Positions 24,064 through 37,119 of a stretch of DNA of 64,000 nt are shown here, in pieces. The DNA comes from Pyrenophora tritici-repentis. Lineage: Eukaryota; Ascomycota; Dothideomycetes; Pleosporales; Pleosporaceae. Each line of letters starts with the position of its first letter. Position 1 is the stretch's first letter. The notes below the pieces were generated by a model. That model had not been told where the DNA came from. It made no database searches and saw only the letters and a list, made by a program, of their open reading frames with translations. The position numbers were made by a program, and so were the translations under genes. The stretch covers positions 620,001 to 684,000 of the forward strand of contig NC_089390.1 in NCBI RefSeq assembly GCF_003171515.1, written 5' to 3'.

Positions 24064-24594
24064 ATGCAGATCAAGTACGTTGCGAGACTTGTAGAAGATG
24101 CGCGTTTTCTTTGGAAAGAGTGAATACTGACAAGGGACAGAGTACGAACACTCACCGGCAAGGAGATTGAGCTCGATATCGAGGCAGACTACAAGGTACG
24201 CTCATCCCATCGACTGCATCGCGCACTCATCGTCGAAACCATTCCAAGTCTCGAGTCTCTACTAGAAGCAAAAGCGGAAGATCACAGTAGCGACACGGAA
24301 ATGATTTAGGCTGACAATATGCAGGTCTCGAGGATAAAGGAGCGCGTTGAGGAGAAGGAGGGTATTCCACCGGCGCAGCAACGTCTGATCTACGGAGGAA
24401 AGCAGATGTACGTCTGTCCATGTCAAGGAGTCTATCCTGGATATGATTATACCCAAATTGTCTATTCACGGGCAAAATAAGCCAAACAAAACTAATACAA
24501 GTTTCGCAGGAGCGATGACAAGACCGCATCAGACTACCAGCTCGAGGGTGGTGCTACTCTGCACTTGGTACTCGCGCTTCGCGGTGGCTTCTAG
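24064..24594 (+). CDS. RUB1: NEDD8/Rub1 ubiquitin-like modifier
   Basis: Four exons (24064-24074, 24141-24195, 24325-24407, 24510-24594) give a 77-residue protein. It begins [20 protein letters not shown], contains [16 protein letters not shown], and ends [10 protein letters not shown] plus one Phe. The C-terminal Gly75-Gly76 is exposed when the last residue is removed, after which the modifier is attached to cullins of SCF-type ubiquitin ligases through an E1-E2 cascade. An Ala (not Arg) at the position four before the GlyGly separates NEDD8 from ubiquitin; here the tail is LALRGG, matching NEDD8. The first coding exon is only 11 nt, and the first splice sits inside codon 4. All introns are GT..AG with CTGAC-like branch sites. 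Confidence 0.95.
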
Positions 24595-25664
24595 GCCTCC
24601 ATTCGTCCACCCGCCCACTCTGCCTACCTACACGCCCTTTCCGCCTACCTACTACATGAGACCTCGCATACTGTTGGAATGGGCGTGAGCTGATTCTTTG
24701 CCGCACATCCCGATGATAAGATTGCAAAAGGGCTCGATGTGCCGTGAAGTCACCATAAATTCAGCCATATGATGTGGGAAGGGCGCAGGATTGGCATAAC
24801 ATGGAGTGTGTATTTTTCTATTTGAATGAGAAGGGCTGAGGTCAGAGTAAGCATGCAGCTTAGAGCACAGAGATGAAAGACCTACTGTTTAGTAGTAATG
24901 CGGATTCATGATTGGCATTTACGTGTACTTTGTCTATACTGCTTTTCACTTTCATGGGTTTGTTCATCTGGGATCAACAGCCAAGTCAAGCATCTTGGCT
25001 ATGTCCTCCGTACTGTCTCGGAAACACACAAGTCAGGCGTCCCAGCCAGCACAGATACGTCGAGTATCCAAGAATTCGCGCAAAATAGGCAATGACTCAC
25101 ATCCCCATACTGTCCTGATCTAGAACCCCCGATCAGGATCACTAGCCGTCTACCCAGAAGGACCTAACACGTTTGCTTATACCAACAAAGCCAAGATCAT
25201 ACCACAAATTGCTGACAAACTCGGTGTCTGTTGGTTGGCTTTGCACTAAGTGCGTAAAGGGAAATAACGATAACTAGGAATGCATTCTGTTCGGTGGTTC
25301 TGATTGATTGTCTACGAACATAGCTGCTACGAAGGTATACCTAAGCTCTGCGCAAGGTGGGCCGAAGTCGGGCCGAAGTGTCAAGCAGCCGACGTCTCTA
25401 CCGATACTCACGATCCGACAGTGTCCGAGTTTCCCGTCCTTTTACCCCACTACCCCACCGACTTATGCGCATTACATAGCAAGCAAGTCCACATATATCT
25501 ACACTTGTACTCTCTCTGTTGTTCCTAGGTTAGTGACCTTGGCAGGGACAGGATTTCCACGCTTTCAAACCCGGAGCTGTTTTCTGTTAAAGTCATTGAC
25601 ATTTCACCATTACAAAAAAACACCTCTACCAACTCCATGAGTATAAGAGCTGGAAGTAGGCAAC
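24595..25664. other. intergenic, no gene seen
   Basis: 3' region of the NEDD8 gene and promoter of the hydrolase gene. Short frames between 24900 and 25640 lack family features and splice partners. Confidence 0.6.
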
Positions 25665-26720
25665 ATGGCACCACTTGATGATACAACACCCAAGACGCGG
25701 TTCCACAGTTTTCATGTATACAGGATACCGTACAAGAAGATTGGCGAGCATGAGATTGAAGCTGGGATTTTGGTTCCGAAAGATTTGAAAGCAGGGAAAC
25801 ATCCCGCTATGGTCAAGTTCCACGGTGGAGGTCTGGTATGTTAACCCATCTATCTACTTACAACTCCCCTACCTACCCCACTACTTCCGCTACAGATAAA
25901 CATACCATGTTAAACTAAACCTCCACAGATCACAGGCGACTGTCTCTACCCCGACTGGATTAGTGCCTTCTCCATCCCCCTAATCCATCGCACATCCTCC
26001 ATCGTTATCCTGCCCAACTACCGCCTCCTCCCCGAACACACCGGGGCAGAGATACTATCCGACCTATCCGACTTCTGGACCTGGTTTCACTCTGGCTCCG
26101 TTGAGAACTTCCTAAACAACCAACCCGCCACGCCCGCCGGTGGATTCGCCCTAGACTACGACAAAGTACTCGTGTCAGGTGACTCAGCCGGCGGCTACAT
26201 GGCGCTTATGAGTGGCCTTTTGCAGCCGAAAGGAAGTATCAAGGCGATTCTGGCACAGTACCCCATGACGAATTATCTGCGGTATGAACGCGGTCCGGAG
26301 TTTTTCGGTATGCCAAGTCCACCGGAATCCGTCTTCACAGAACACGTCAAGAAGATGGTGCCAGACGCGGTTGTTTCGTCGGTTGTGCCGCCCGAGCGCA
26401 TGGGCCTGGGGTATGCGATGGCGGCGTATGGGCATTATCTAAAGTGTTTCGGTGAGGACGAGAAGATGTGGCCGATTGGGTTGGTGGGGGAGAAGACGTG
26501 GGTGCCACCGACATGGATTCTGCATGGTGGGGCGGATACGGTAGTTGACGTTGGAGATACGAAGAAGTTTGTGGAGAAGTGTGAGAGGTTGGAGGGGGTG
26601 GAAGTTAGGTTGACAGTTAGGGAAAGTATGGAGCATGGGTTTGATGGCGATGCGAAGGAGGACGAGGAGCCGTGGCTTAAAGAGGGGGTGGCGTGGGTTG
26701 AGGGGAAGTGGTTGAGTTGA
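25665..26720 (+). CDS. alpha/beta hydrolase (hormone-sensitive lipase-like esterase)
   Basis: Two exons (25665-25835, 25929-26720) encode 320 residues. The HGGG oxyanion-hole motif lies at 53-56, right at the splice junction. The nucleophile elbow GDSAGG places Ser143, and Asp260 (HGGADTVVD) and His293 (MEHGFDG) complete the catalytic triad in the expected order. This is the alpha/beta hydrolase fold-3 family: carboxylesterases and lactone or acyl-ester hydrolases, often part of secondary metabolism. There is no signal peptide, so it should be cytosolic. Its stop codon is 131 bp from the end of the converging Zn2Cys6 regulator, which may or may not control it. Substrate unknown. Confidence 0.88.
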
Positions 26721-26851
26721 TGAAGTCAGGGAGCATATATGAGAAAGGATGAGTATCTCTGCTGTTCATCCTATGGTAGTGGAGCTGATACGGCATGCAA
26801 TATCACACATTAACGATATCTTGATTAATATACTAGTATATCCAACTACCC

Positions 26852-29518
26852 TTAGAGTCCAAAATCTACTTGAAAATCCCCATCATCTGCCAACATGCTT
26901 CGGTCATACATGCCATTACCAGCAGTAACGAGACCCTCGAACTGTCCCCAGCTTGCCAAATCAGACCAGTCAAAGAGATCGGAATTGAAGATTGGGTTGT
27001 TGAGCGCTGCCGCACTGTCCGGTGTCGCGGGAACATTGCCATTGTATGGAGTATTTGATAGACCCCCAGTGGGGCTCGGTGGGTTGTCCTGTGGTGTAGA
27101 GGTCGGCATCGGAAGCAATGCTGGTCGCGGCATATCGGGGTTTGCCTCGGCTGAATTCTGGAGATGTAATGTCAGTCTATGCGTTGCCAAAAAAATCGCA
27201 AGGACGCAGGGGACTCTGAAATCGCACTATAGGGACAACTCACTTCTTCTGTGACCGGCGCGGAAGTTGCCGCTACCGGTTTCAACAGTCTTCCTGATTG
27301 CCGCACAGCCTCTACCCTCAGTTCTTCCAGAACCAGACAGTATCGACGTGCAAGACAGTCGGTATCACTAACGGTCTCCAGCTGTCTTTGGCACATGACT
27401 GCCTTCTCGAAATAGCCCTCGCTCCTCACCTTCATCTCAACACCCAAACCTTGCTGAATACGATGGACATACAACACCACCACAGCACAAAACGCATAAT
27501 ACTGTGTAAACCAGAAGGAGCGGAAAAGGTTCGACGAGATGAAGACGTCATCGACAATGCGCAAGATTGCCATGGCGGCTTCGAGACAAGCCGTGATATT
27601 AGTGGATGTGTCATGAGTCCTGACTGGATTGGCACTCCAGTTGGGGTGTGTGGGCATATGCGTCAAGCTCGCAAAATCCCTCAGTAGAAAGGGACGGTGA
27701 ATGAGCAGCAGCGCGTGGTGGTACGCCAAGTTGAGTACGGAACGCTGGCGCTGGTAGATGGGTATCAATAACTGGCTGTCGAAGCCTCCTTCAAACCCCG
27801 ATCCTGCGAGGAAACCCGAGAGTGAGTTGTGCCATGCGTGCAGATCCGAAGTGTATTTTGTTGAGAGCTCAATGCGACGGGCTAGACTTGGAGGTCGAAT
27901 GCAATATAGATCTCGCAGTACGAGAGAGACGATTCGGGTTAGCTTGATGTGTTCGACTGGCGCCGTCATTACGGAGTGGCAATTTGGAGCCGTGGGCTTG
28001 ATGTAATTTGGAAGTAGGTCACTGTCGTTCACCACAGTTGGAAGTTCCTAAGATAGTTGTTAGTGATGTTTGGTTTCGCATAATTGGCATCGTATACCTG
28101 ATCGATATCCTCGTCCTTGAAAGTACGCGGCCGACCAAGGGCTGCGGCAAGATACTTGTCTAGGGAGTATGCACACCAGAACAGCCGTCTTCTACACTCA
28201 AGTTCCACATAGTCGATGTTGTTTGATGGATCGCATCTCCTACTACGATTTAAGCCAATGGCAAGCACGAGATGCGAAAGCGTGCCGAATAAACTCCAGC
28301 AGTGGTTGATGCGAGATTGCGTTAGTAGATAAAAGCACTGCAGCAATCTTGCCTGCACGCTCGCTAGTCTTACAGCTCCACGTTCCTTGGAGAGTTGGTG
28401 CTCGGCAGCGAAGAAATAGCGGGCGCTTCATTCTGTAAGCCATGCATCCTCCATATTGCAGGTATAACTCACCTATTATTCCTAACGGCACTGCCAGGTG
28501 GCATGTACGCTTGCGCCTGTGCGAAAACCACCATCAATAACGCAGCTTTCGCTTTACCATCTTCTTTACCTCTCATTTCACCCTGGGTCTCGTAGAATTC
28601 TTCGACCAACTTTTCGATACTAGGTCGGTGTAGAAAACGGTGCGTTGGTGCCGCATAGTCGAAGTACCTTTCCACAAGTCTCTGCGCATCAGGCTTGGGA
28701 GGTAGTAAGAACAAGGACAGATCAAACTCTGGTAGTGGAGCATCACCAAAGGTGAAGATGGTAGAGTCATGCGACAGAGACGAGTCTTGATGTAGGCGCC
28801 TCTGAATACGAATCAGGAAAGAGACAGCACTCGAAGAACCAACGTAATGGCCTTGCTGGTCTCTTTGACCTCCTTGCGGCACGGGCGAGTCGCGCGAAGA
28901 AGGAGGATTGGTGTAGTCAGCAGCCGCATTAGAAGTGCTTGGGTTGGCGGTATTGACACAAGCATAATCTGGCCGGTCGATAGAGACGGAAGAGCTTGGA
29001 AAGGCGCGTGGATTCTTCAATGTCGTCCCATTGGACTCATCTTTGGCAGGTGTCTCTGATATCTTTCGCCTCTGAGACTGCGGAGTTGTGATCATGGCTG
29101 AGTCATCAACTATGACCGAAGGAAGTCTGCCTCGAGTATACGATGCAGTAAATTCGCATGGCAATTCAGCTCTCAGACACAAAGCGCAAGGGCATCTCCC
29201 AGTGCACCTCGTCTTCTTCCTAGTTTCGCGTTAGCGGACGCGTCAACCACGTGCATTTGACACCGAAATCACACAAGCTCACTTCTTACATCGGTCGCAA
29301 GCCCTACTGACTCTGCTCCTCTCTTTGTCCTCTCTTCTTCTCTTAGCTGGTGGCGCCACCCCGTCGCTTGGACTCGCCTCTGGGGTTGCGAGCAAGTTCA
29401 TTCCGTTAGCGGGTGTCCATGCAGGTGCAGCTGCCGAGGATCTCGCATCGCTATCGGAGTGGACCTCTGGCTGAGGCTTATCATTATCCATTGCCCCAAA
29501 AGGTGGTACCAAGTCCAC
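26852..29518 (-). CDS. Zn2Cys6 fungal transcription factor
   Basis: Five exons on the minus strand (29518-29283, 29219-28473, 28425-28098, 28047-27244, 27157-26852) give about 806 residues. The binuclear zinc cluster has Cys74, 77, 84, 90, 93 and 100 (C-x2-C-x6-C-x5-C-x2-C-x6-C). It is split by intron 1, with basic residues KKKKTR between the second and third cysteines. Exons 3-4 hold the fungal-specific transcription factor domain, with YFFAAEHQLSKERGAVRL, ARLLQCFYLL and RRRLFWCAYSLDKYLA. The acceptor of exon 3 (GAAG at 28426) was chosen because it alone keeps that domain in frame. The C-terminus (SDLFDWSDLASWGQF) is acidic and aromatic, like an activation domain. The target pathway cannot be told; the tail-to-tail hydrolase is one candidate. 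A second Met at 29491 is an alternative start. Confidence 0.88.
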
Positions 29519-32079
29519 CTCATCAAAGTTCAGAAAGCGGAGTCAGAAGTCGCGAGCCGGATATGAGTCGGAAGAATTGCCGGAAAAGCGGCACGCTAAC
29601 CCGGAAATGAAGATTGACCAACCAGCTTTGGACCAATGGCTTTCCAGCGAACAAGACGGTCACGCGACCATGACTATTCGTCTTTTAACAAATTTTGACC
29701 TTGTGCAAGTAACATCGACATGGAAAATCGGTCAGCTTCAGAGCTGAGGGTCGCTAAAGAATGCATCATAAGCCAAGGTCATCGGCACGACCAAGAGACA
29801 ACCCCGGGTGTTTTTAAACGAAGGCAGACTCGTTATGGCTATGTTATCGATATTGAAGTGTGCGTTGAGTGGTGGAAGATGAACATTTCCTCAAGACTAT
29901 ACGCGCAGTTCTTCGGAGGGGCTCACTCCTTCTCCACAACCACAATTAGTAGAGCTATAGTACCGTGCGAGGGAATGCTACGTCAGCCCTATCTATCTAT
30001 ATTGGAAAGAGCTAGAACTTACTGCGCAAACGTGTTCATCCAGTAGCTACAAGTAGAAGTAATACCAATCTGAGTTCAGGTCAAAGCTTGCATGAACGAA
30101 ACTGCGAGAACACCAGGCGTTGATAGAGGTAACCTGACCGAAATGAAAATGCCCCGTCAATCAGCTTCGTGGTAAAATCTTATGGTGGCTTCCGGTGCTG
30201 CTGATGGCATCAAAAAATCTACGCCACGGTCTTGTTGACATCTGTCTAGAATAGGCTCTGCAAAACTGCCAAACATCTGGTTTCATGGCTTGTGTTGCTG
30301 ATGGAAGACTCCGGGATATCGAGTAGAATCAACTGTTTCGATGTAGCCGGCAGAACGATAGATGGAGCTCGTTATGCAGGGTCGATGCGATCATCCGTTA
30401 GAAACGCGGGGTCACAAGATCCCAAATGCGACAACACCAAGATCAGGAAATAGGTTAAAAACCCCCGGTTTTCGAGCGTTATTCACGTTGTCTTGGTAGA
30501 TGCTCTAGGTGTAGCTTAATCGTTCGACCACACAATTTACGGCGTTTTTCGTTTGTTGAAGAGTTTCACCTCGTATTGGATGACAACGTTTTGGTACCCG
30601 GGACTGCACCTTACCTTCGTGCAAATGGTAAGTACGTTTCCAAGATTTTAGTTCATCTGTTTCTAATACAACCTCAGGATAGGTCAGGCGTGTGTTTGGT
30701 CATTATTGTGATGACGATGAGGTGGTCGGGAAGAGAGAAGGCATAGTCTCATCTACTACTTTTCAAAAGGAGGTTCGATGGAACTGGGACGGACCGTGGA
30801 AGACCATATCGTTATTTCCAGAACTTGGGGTTGCCTCGGATGCCAGGATATCTTTGGTCCGCGGACCCTTGTTTTCATCTGGGCAAAGGTTTATGCACGC
30901 CAAGGTGTGGGATGAACGAAGTCTGCTTTCTAATTTGCTACTCGCGTGTTGGTACGAAGGGTTTGCATGTCGATGGCTATAGGTATACCGCAGATCGATA
31001 TGGAGGAATTCTCGGACCATACAAGAAGCTCTAAACTCTACGGATCCTAGTAAGATGGTGTCACAGATCGGAGATGTCGTGTTCGCAAACGTTCCGAACA
31101 CTTCATGGCACCCATGAAAAAAAAACTAGCCATCGAGCCAAGCATCTCCGGACGATAGATCCTAGTAATCGTCTAGAATATTTCGCAGTGGAGCAAGGCG
31201 GAGCCGCAAAACTACGACTGAAAAAGGACTGCTATATCTCGTGACCTTTGTGTAATCTTGGCGCTGCATGTCAGGCCACCCAAGGCAAATAAGAGAAGTA
31301 AGACTCCGACTCCGAGCCATCTCCAATGGACATAGAGACAAAGAACGCCTTGACAATTTCGGGAACAAGCTTCGCCGTTGGGATGCGCAGTGACGCGATG
31401 TCAGCTGGCGCCATGGGAAACCGGGATAAGATGCAAACTAACTCTTGGCACGGCGATTCAAGAGCTTTGTTGGTAAGCCTTGCAGTTTGGTGTTCTTGGA
31501 AAACCAGCACAGATGACGATGGTGGCCAAGGTGTTGTGGCTTCGGTGCGGAAGTCGGCACCATTACAGCTGCGCCGAGAGAGTTAGACCGGCTAGGCGGA
31601 TCCTAGGCGAGCGGGATGCTTGGCTGAACTATACCAGCCTCGCCACTTGTTGTCCCTTCCCCCCGCCTGCAAACGGTCCTCACCATCCCCGCTGTCGTCA
31701 TCTCTGTACTACAGCACACAAGAACACCTGATTCGTCTCGAAACAGACGCTTCTAATGCGCATGTAGGCGAGATTGACGGCAATAGGATGCAATAAAGCG
31801 CCAATCGTTGTGGTAGGCGTCTGACAACCACACGTTTGCGTACATGCATCTCTTTGTTGGACACTGCCGATTGTGACCGAAAGTGACGTCCCTGCACCGG
31901 TCCCAAGATGTTTCCCACTCTGCCAAGATCTCGATATCGCACGGTTCTTGGCTTTCGACATGTATGGGTGCCGCCTGTACGCTTACCTTGGGAGGTTGAA
32001 TGCTTAAAGGTTGCAAAGTCCCCGGATCTCGATTGCTTGACTCCATCAACCTTCTCCTTCATATCCCAAATCACTCACT
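29519..32079. other. 2.6-kb intergenic region upstream of the ENA gene
   Basis: No credible coding exon is seen. The left part is the divergent promoter of the Zn2Cys6 factor; the right part is upstream of the sodium ATPase and holds a CRE-like site and GCCAAG hexamers. The middle (29.8-31 kb) has no features I can name and could be decayed mobile DNA. Confidence 0.5.
31884..31890 (+). promoter_or_regulatory. CRE-like site (TGACGTC) upstream of ENA
   Basis: TGACGTC lies 190 bp upstream of the ENA start codon. GCCAAG hexamers at 31922-31927 and 31525-31530 match the core of the PacC/Rim101 consensus (GCCARG). In yeast the ENA1 promoter is controlled through a CRE and by alkaline pH signalling. 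A 7-mer and 6-mers occur often by chance, so this is a weak inference from context. Confidence 0.25.
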
Positions 32080-35000
32080 ATGGGAGAGAAGCAACCGTCC
32101 CTTGAGGGCCACAAGTCTGGCCAGTCCAACGAGCCACTCTCCAAGCCCGCGCATGCCCTTCCCTGGAAGCAGGTTGTCGATGAGATCAAGTGCAATGCTG
32201 AAGACGGGTTGACTACCGCTGATGCAAAGGCAAGACACGAGAAGCATGGAAACAACGATCTCGGTGAAGATGGCGGAGTACAGCCGGGTAAAATTCTGCT
32301 GAGGCAAGTTGCCAACGCGATGACATTGGTAAGTCAGCACTAGTTGTCATTCAGTGTAATAAAATCTAACATGTGCTCAGATCTTGATCGCCGCGATGGC
32401 TGTGTCGTTTGCTATCAAGTCATGGATCGAGGGTGGTGTAGTAACCGCCATCATCTTGCTGAACGTCGTCATCGGATTTGTCCAAGAGTTCAATGCTGAA
32501 AAGACCATGGACTCCCTTCGATCGCTTTCCTCGCCCACAGCTACCGCTGCGCGAGATGGAAGGACAGTCACTATTCCCACCATTGAGGTTGTACCAGGCG
32601 ATTTGATCGAGCTGAAGACGGGTGACACCGTCCCAGCGGATATTCGGTACGCTTAACCCCACTAAACTTCATACCCATGTCACTGACTCGGGAACAGCAT
32701 CATCGAAGCCCTCAACTTTGAAACCGATGAAGCTCTTCTTACTGGCGAATCGCTTCCAGTAAGCAAGGATGGCGACGCGGTTTTCGACGAGGACACCGGC
32801 CCTGGTGACCGCCTCAACGTTGCCTACAGCTCTTCGACTGTTACCAAAGGACGTGCCCGTGGTGTCGTCTTTGCGACTGGCATGTACACTGAAATCGGTT
32901 CAATCGCCATGTCCCTTCGACAAAAGGGCTCGCGTGTCCGTGAAGTCAAACGCAAGCCGAATGGAAAGGCCAAGCCGCACCGATATGCTCAGGCATGGTC
33001 TTTGACTGCAGCCGACGCGGTTGGTCATTTTCTTGGTGTCAACGTAGGAACGCCGCTGCAGAAGAAGCTTGCTCGTCTCGCCATTCTCTTGTTTGGCGTT
33101 GCCGTCGTCTGCGCAATCATTGTTCTTGCTGCCAATAGCTTCTCGAACAACAGCGAGGTCATCATCTACGCTGTCGCGACTGGTCTCAGTATGATTCCCG
33201 CATCTCTCACAGTTGTCTTGACCATCACGATGGCCGCTGGCACAAAGCGCATGGTTCAACGCCACGTTATCGTTCGCAACCTCAAATCGCTCGAGGCCTT
33301 GGGCGGTGTCACAGATATCTGTTCCGATAAAACGGGTACCCTCACTCAGGGAAAGATGGTGGCAAAGAAGGCTTGGATCCCTGCGAAGGGCACCTACTCT
33401 GTTGGCCAGTCTGACCAGCCACACAACCCCACCGTTGGCGCTTTGTCTTTCAACCCCAAGCAGCCCAGACACATCGACCCTGACATGGATGAGAAGACCG
33501 AGACCTATGAGGAGCTACTGAAAGACAACCCGCATCTCGTCGACTACCTCAAAGTTGCCTCTCTCGCTAACCTGGCCAATGTTCACCAGACCGATGAAGG
33601 ACAGTGGAATGCGCGAGGTGATCCCACAGAAATCGCTATCCAGGTTCTTGCGTCTCGTTTCCAGTGGAACCGTCTCCAACACGCTAGCGGTGACTCACCA
33701 CAGTGGAAGCAGCTGGCTGAGTTCCCATTCGATTCGGATGTCAAGAAGATGTCTGTCATCTTCGAAGAAATGGCGACCTCCAAGAAGTACGTCTTCACCA
33801 AGGGTGCTGTCGAGCGCGTCATCTACTCTTGTTCGCACGTCTTCACTGACGAGAGTGACTCCATCGTCGAGCTGGAGGACGACTACCGTGAGGAGATCTT
33901 GGCCAACATGGAGTCGCTAGCTGCCATGGGTCTGCGTGTTCTAGCCCTTGCTAGCAAGGAGTACGACGGCCCATCGCCAAAGAAGGGAGAGGACATCAAC
34001 CGTGAGGGCATAGAGCAAGGCTTAATCTTCCGCGGCCTTGTTGGTCTTTACGACCCACCCCGACCTGAAACCGCCGGTTCCGTTCGTCAGTGCCAGAAGG
34101 CTGGTATCGAAGTACACATGCTTACTGGTGATCACCCGGGTACTGCTAAAGCTATCGCTATCGAGGTTGGCATCGTGCCTTCCAACATGAGCACTTTACC
34201 TAAGGAAACCACCGACGCCATGGTCATGACCGCTTCTCAATTCGACAAACTGAGCGACGATGAAATTGACGCACTCCCACTTCTGCCACTTGTCATCGCT
34301 CGTTGCGCACCGAACACCAAGGTCCGTATGATTGACGCCCTACACCGACGAAAGGCTTTCACTGGTATGACTGGTGATGGTGTCAACGACTCTCCTTCCC
34401 TCAAGCGCTCAGACGTGGGTATCGGTATGGGTACAGGATCCGATGTAGCCAAGGACGCCTCTGACATTGTTTTGACTGACGACAACTTCGCTTCTATCCT
34501 CAACGCCATCGAGGAGGGTCGCCGCATGTTTGACAATATCCAAAAGTTCATCCTGCATCTGCTTGCTCAAAACATTGCGCAGGCATGCGTTTTGCTTGTC
34601 GGCCTCGCATTCAAGGATCAGAGTGGCCTGTCAGTTTTCCCAGTGTCTCCTGTCGAAGTCATGTGGATCATTATGATTACTTCCTCCCTGCCCGACATGG
34701 GTCTCGGTTTCGAGATTGCTGCTCCAGACATTCTCAACCGCCCTCCCCAAAATGTAAGTTTCTTCTGTCGAGTCCGATCTAAGAGTATATACTAACACAT
34801 TGTAGCTCAAGCGTGGTGTATTCACCCTCGAGGTCGTTCTTGACATGTTCGTTTATGGACTCTGGATCGCTGCTCTCTGCCTTGGCTCATTCGCTCTCGT
34901 CATGTTCGGCTTCGGCGATGGCAACCTCGGAAACAACTGCAATGAGTCGTACAACAACACATGCGACACAGTTTTCCGCGCTCGTGCGACTACCTTTGCT

Positions 35001-35441
35001 TGTCTTACCTGGTTCTCAGTCTTCCTGGCATGGCAGATGTTGGACATGCGCCGATCGTTCTTCAGGATGCAGCCAGGATCAACAAAGTACTTCACGCAAT
35101 GGGCTATCGATGTCTGGCGCAATAAATTCCTCTTCTTCTCCATCATCTTCGCCTTCGTCACCATCTTCCCAGTCCTGTACATTCCTGTCATCAACGACAC
35201 GGTCTTCCGACACAAAGGGATCACCTGGGAATGGGCTATTGTCTTCATCGCTACTTTCCTTTTCTTCCTCGGCATTGAGTCGTGGAAGTGGGCCAAGCGA
35301 GTGTACTTCAGGAAGCAAGAGGCAAAGAACGGTGGTGGACGAAGGGGCTCCATCGATCTTGAGTCGCGTGTCTTTGAGCGCTACCTCAGCACGGCTATTA
35401 GCACTGACGGCGAGGAAGCGGAGAAGAAGTCGGCTCACTAG
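32080..35441 (+). CDS. ENA1: ENA-type P-type ATPase, sodium/potassium efflux
   Basis: Four exons (32080-32328, 32381-32646, 32698-34753, 34806-35441) encode about 1,068 residues. P-type ATPase landmarks are all present: TGES of the actuator domain at 187-190, the phosphorylated Asp382 in CSDKTGTLTQGKM, the nucleotide-binding KGAVERV, and TGDGVNDSPSLK at about 730. Membrane helices flank them in the normal order. The length, the sequence WSLTAADAVGHFLGVNVGTPLQ and the C-terminal helices match fungal type IID (Ena) pumps, which export Na+ or K+ at high salt or alkaline pH. They are not the shorter PMA proton pumps. No catalytic residue is missing, so it should be functional in the plasma membrane. 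Introns are 51-52 bp; the frame and all splice sites are unambiguous. Confidence 0.94.
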
Positions 35442-37119
35442 TTGCCGAGATGTATTTGAGTCTGTCGGCGGAAGCCGAGAAGAAGTCGGCTATCAGTCGC
35501 TGAGAATTTACTTGAGTATGTTGGTCACGTTGTGGTGGTCCTGCAGAGGCGTTTTTCTTTTACTTGCATAGCCTGCGATTATGATACCTCATGCCTTGAT
35601 GGCTATGATCTGAAGGCTTTTCATAGTTATACAACGTCTATATATTAATGAAGATACCATGAACTATCATCAGAACTTGGTATGAAAGTGACTATTACTA
35701 ATACTCGGTCTATTCCAGCCCGAACTGAACTCGAAACGAACCTGTCGGCTATCCTTTTCTCCCAAGGGAACGGTGTTGAGGTAGAATTTTGGTTGTAGTT
35801 GATACAATGCCAATGCATTATGAAAGTGAAAAAGTCATGTTAGGATCCCAGCGACGAGCAAAACCATCAACATTGCAACTTAGAATCCAACATCGCGATA
35901 CCTGCCGTTTAAAATAATCTACCCTTGTATACTCTGCGCTTCGGAACTATACGGTAGCACGCCATCGATAAGTTAGTCGAGCACCCCGCCTTTCAGCCAA
36001 GCGACCCACTTGGACTCCGCCCAGCCATTGCCAAACCTTTCCGCTCCACCATCTACCAAGCCCGAATGCCGCGCGATTGCGCAGCCACTGGAGCGCCCAG
36101 AGAAATCTAGACACTTAGTGGCGCTCTAACTGGGCATGTCAGACGTCAGCCCAGGGCTGGTGTTTGCTTGGGCGTTTGGATGTTGTGGCCAGGATGTGGC
36201 CTGATAGTCAGAATGTCGCTGCTGCTGACTGCTGATGGGGTGGCAGGGCATCGGCGAAAACCCGCCATCTTATCAACACACGGACGATACACGTCAAGTA
36301 AAACAAGCAGGTTTCAATCACGCCCGTCACATAGATTACGACAGTATCAACCAGGCGAAAATATGCATGTGACTTCCATGACGATGATGTCCAATTGAGC
36401 CAAGGCTTCATCGACACGTGATTCATGACGACGAGGAGTCGCGGGTTAGGATAGCAGATAGACTAAGCCGGAAACTGCTCAGGCAGTTAAGCCAGCACCT
36501 GTCAGCTTTCCTGATCTGACGACTGGGCGTAAACTACAAGGTTGCGCATCGCTCAGAATGCCATGCTTACATACGTGGCAAACATACGCGGTGGTGGAGG
36601 CTGTGAAGTAGAAGATTGATGGCAGGTGTAGGTGTCATACAAAGTTTAGTTGGTGCGCTCGGCTGTTTCGACATCCGGGGATTGAGGGACCTGTCAGCTG
36701 TACAAAGCATATTAAAGAGGAACACGAACAGAAAACCAGTAATCGCAACACTTGCCCTATAAACACCTACATCTTCCTCCCACCTTTGCGCAAACTACCT
36801 AAACATTCCTACCAAAATCGTTCCACGGCTCATCCGGGTAATACCATACCAAACCCAATCGACCCGCGCCTCGCTGTATCGGAGCCTTGCATATTCCGAG
36901 AAACGCGCAATCAAGTCGCCGGCATATCCGGAAACATCCGTCATCGCATTTTCCCCGCATTCGGTTTCCCTTCCAAGCCGTCGTGTGTTCCACCTGCATC
37001 TTCCCCCCAGTCTCCACACCTCCAGCCAGACAAACTGCGCCGTCTGCCTTTCCGCCTGCACAATCAAAAAATAAATAACATAACCCCTCCAAACCGTTAT
37101 CGATATCGCACATTTTGCT
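35442..37119. other. intergenic, no gene seen
   Basis: This stretch has the 3' region of the ENA gene and the promoter of the RING gene. Just after the ENA stop a short near-repeat of the last codons occurs (GAAGCCGAGAAGAAGTCGGCT at 35471 resembles 35415-35437), suggesting a small local duplication. Frames at 36.2-37.1 kb lack features and are probably leader sequence. Confidence 0.55.
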
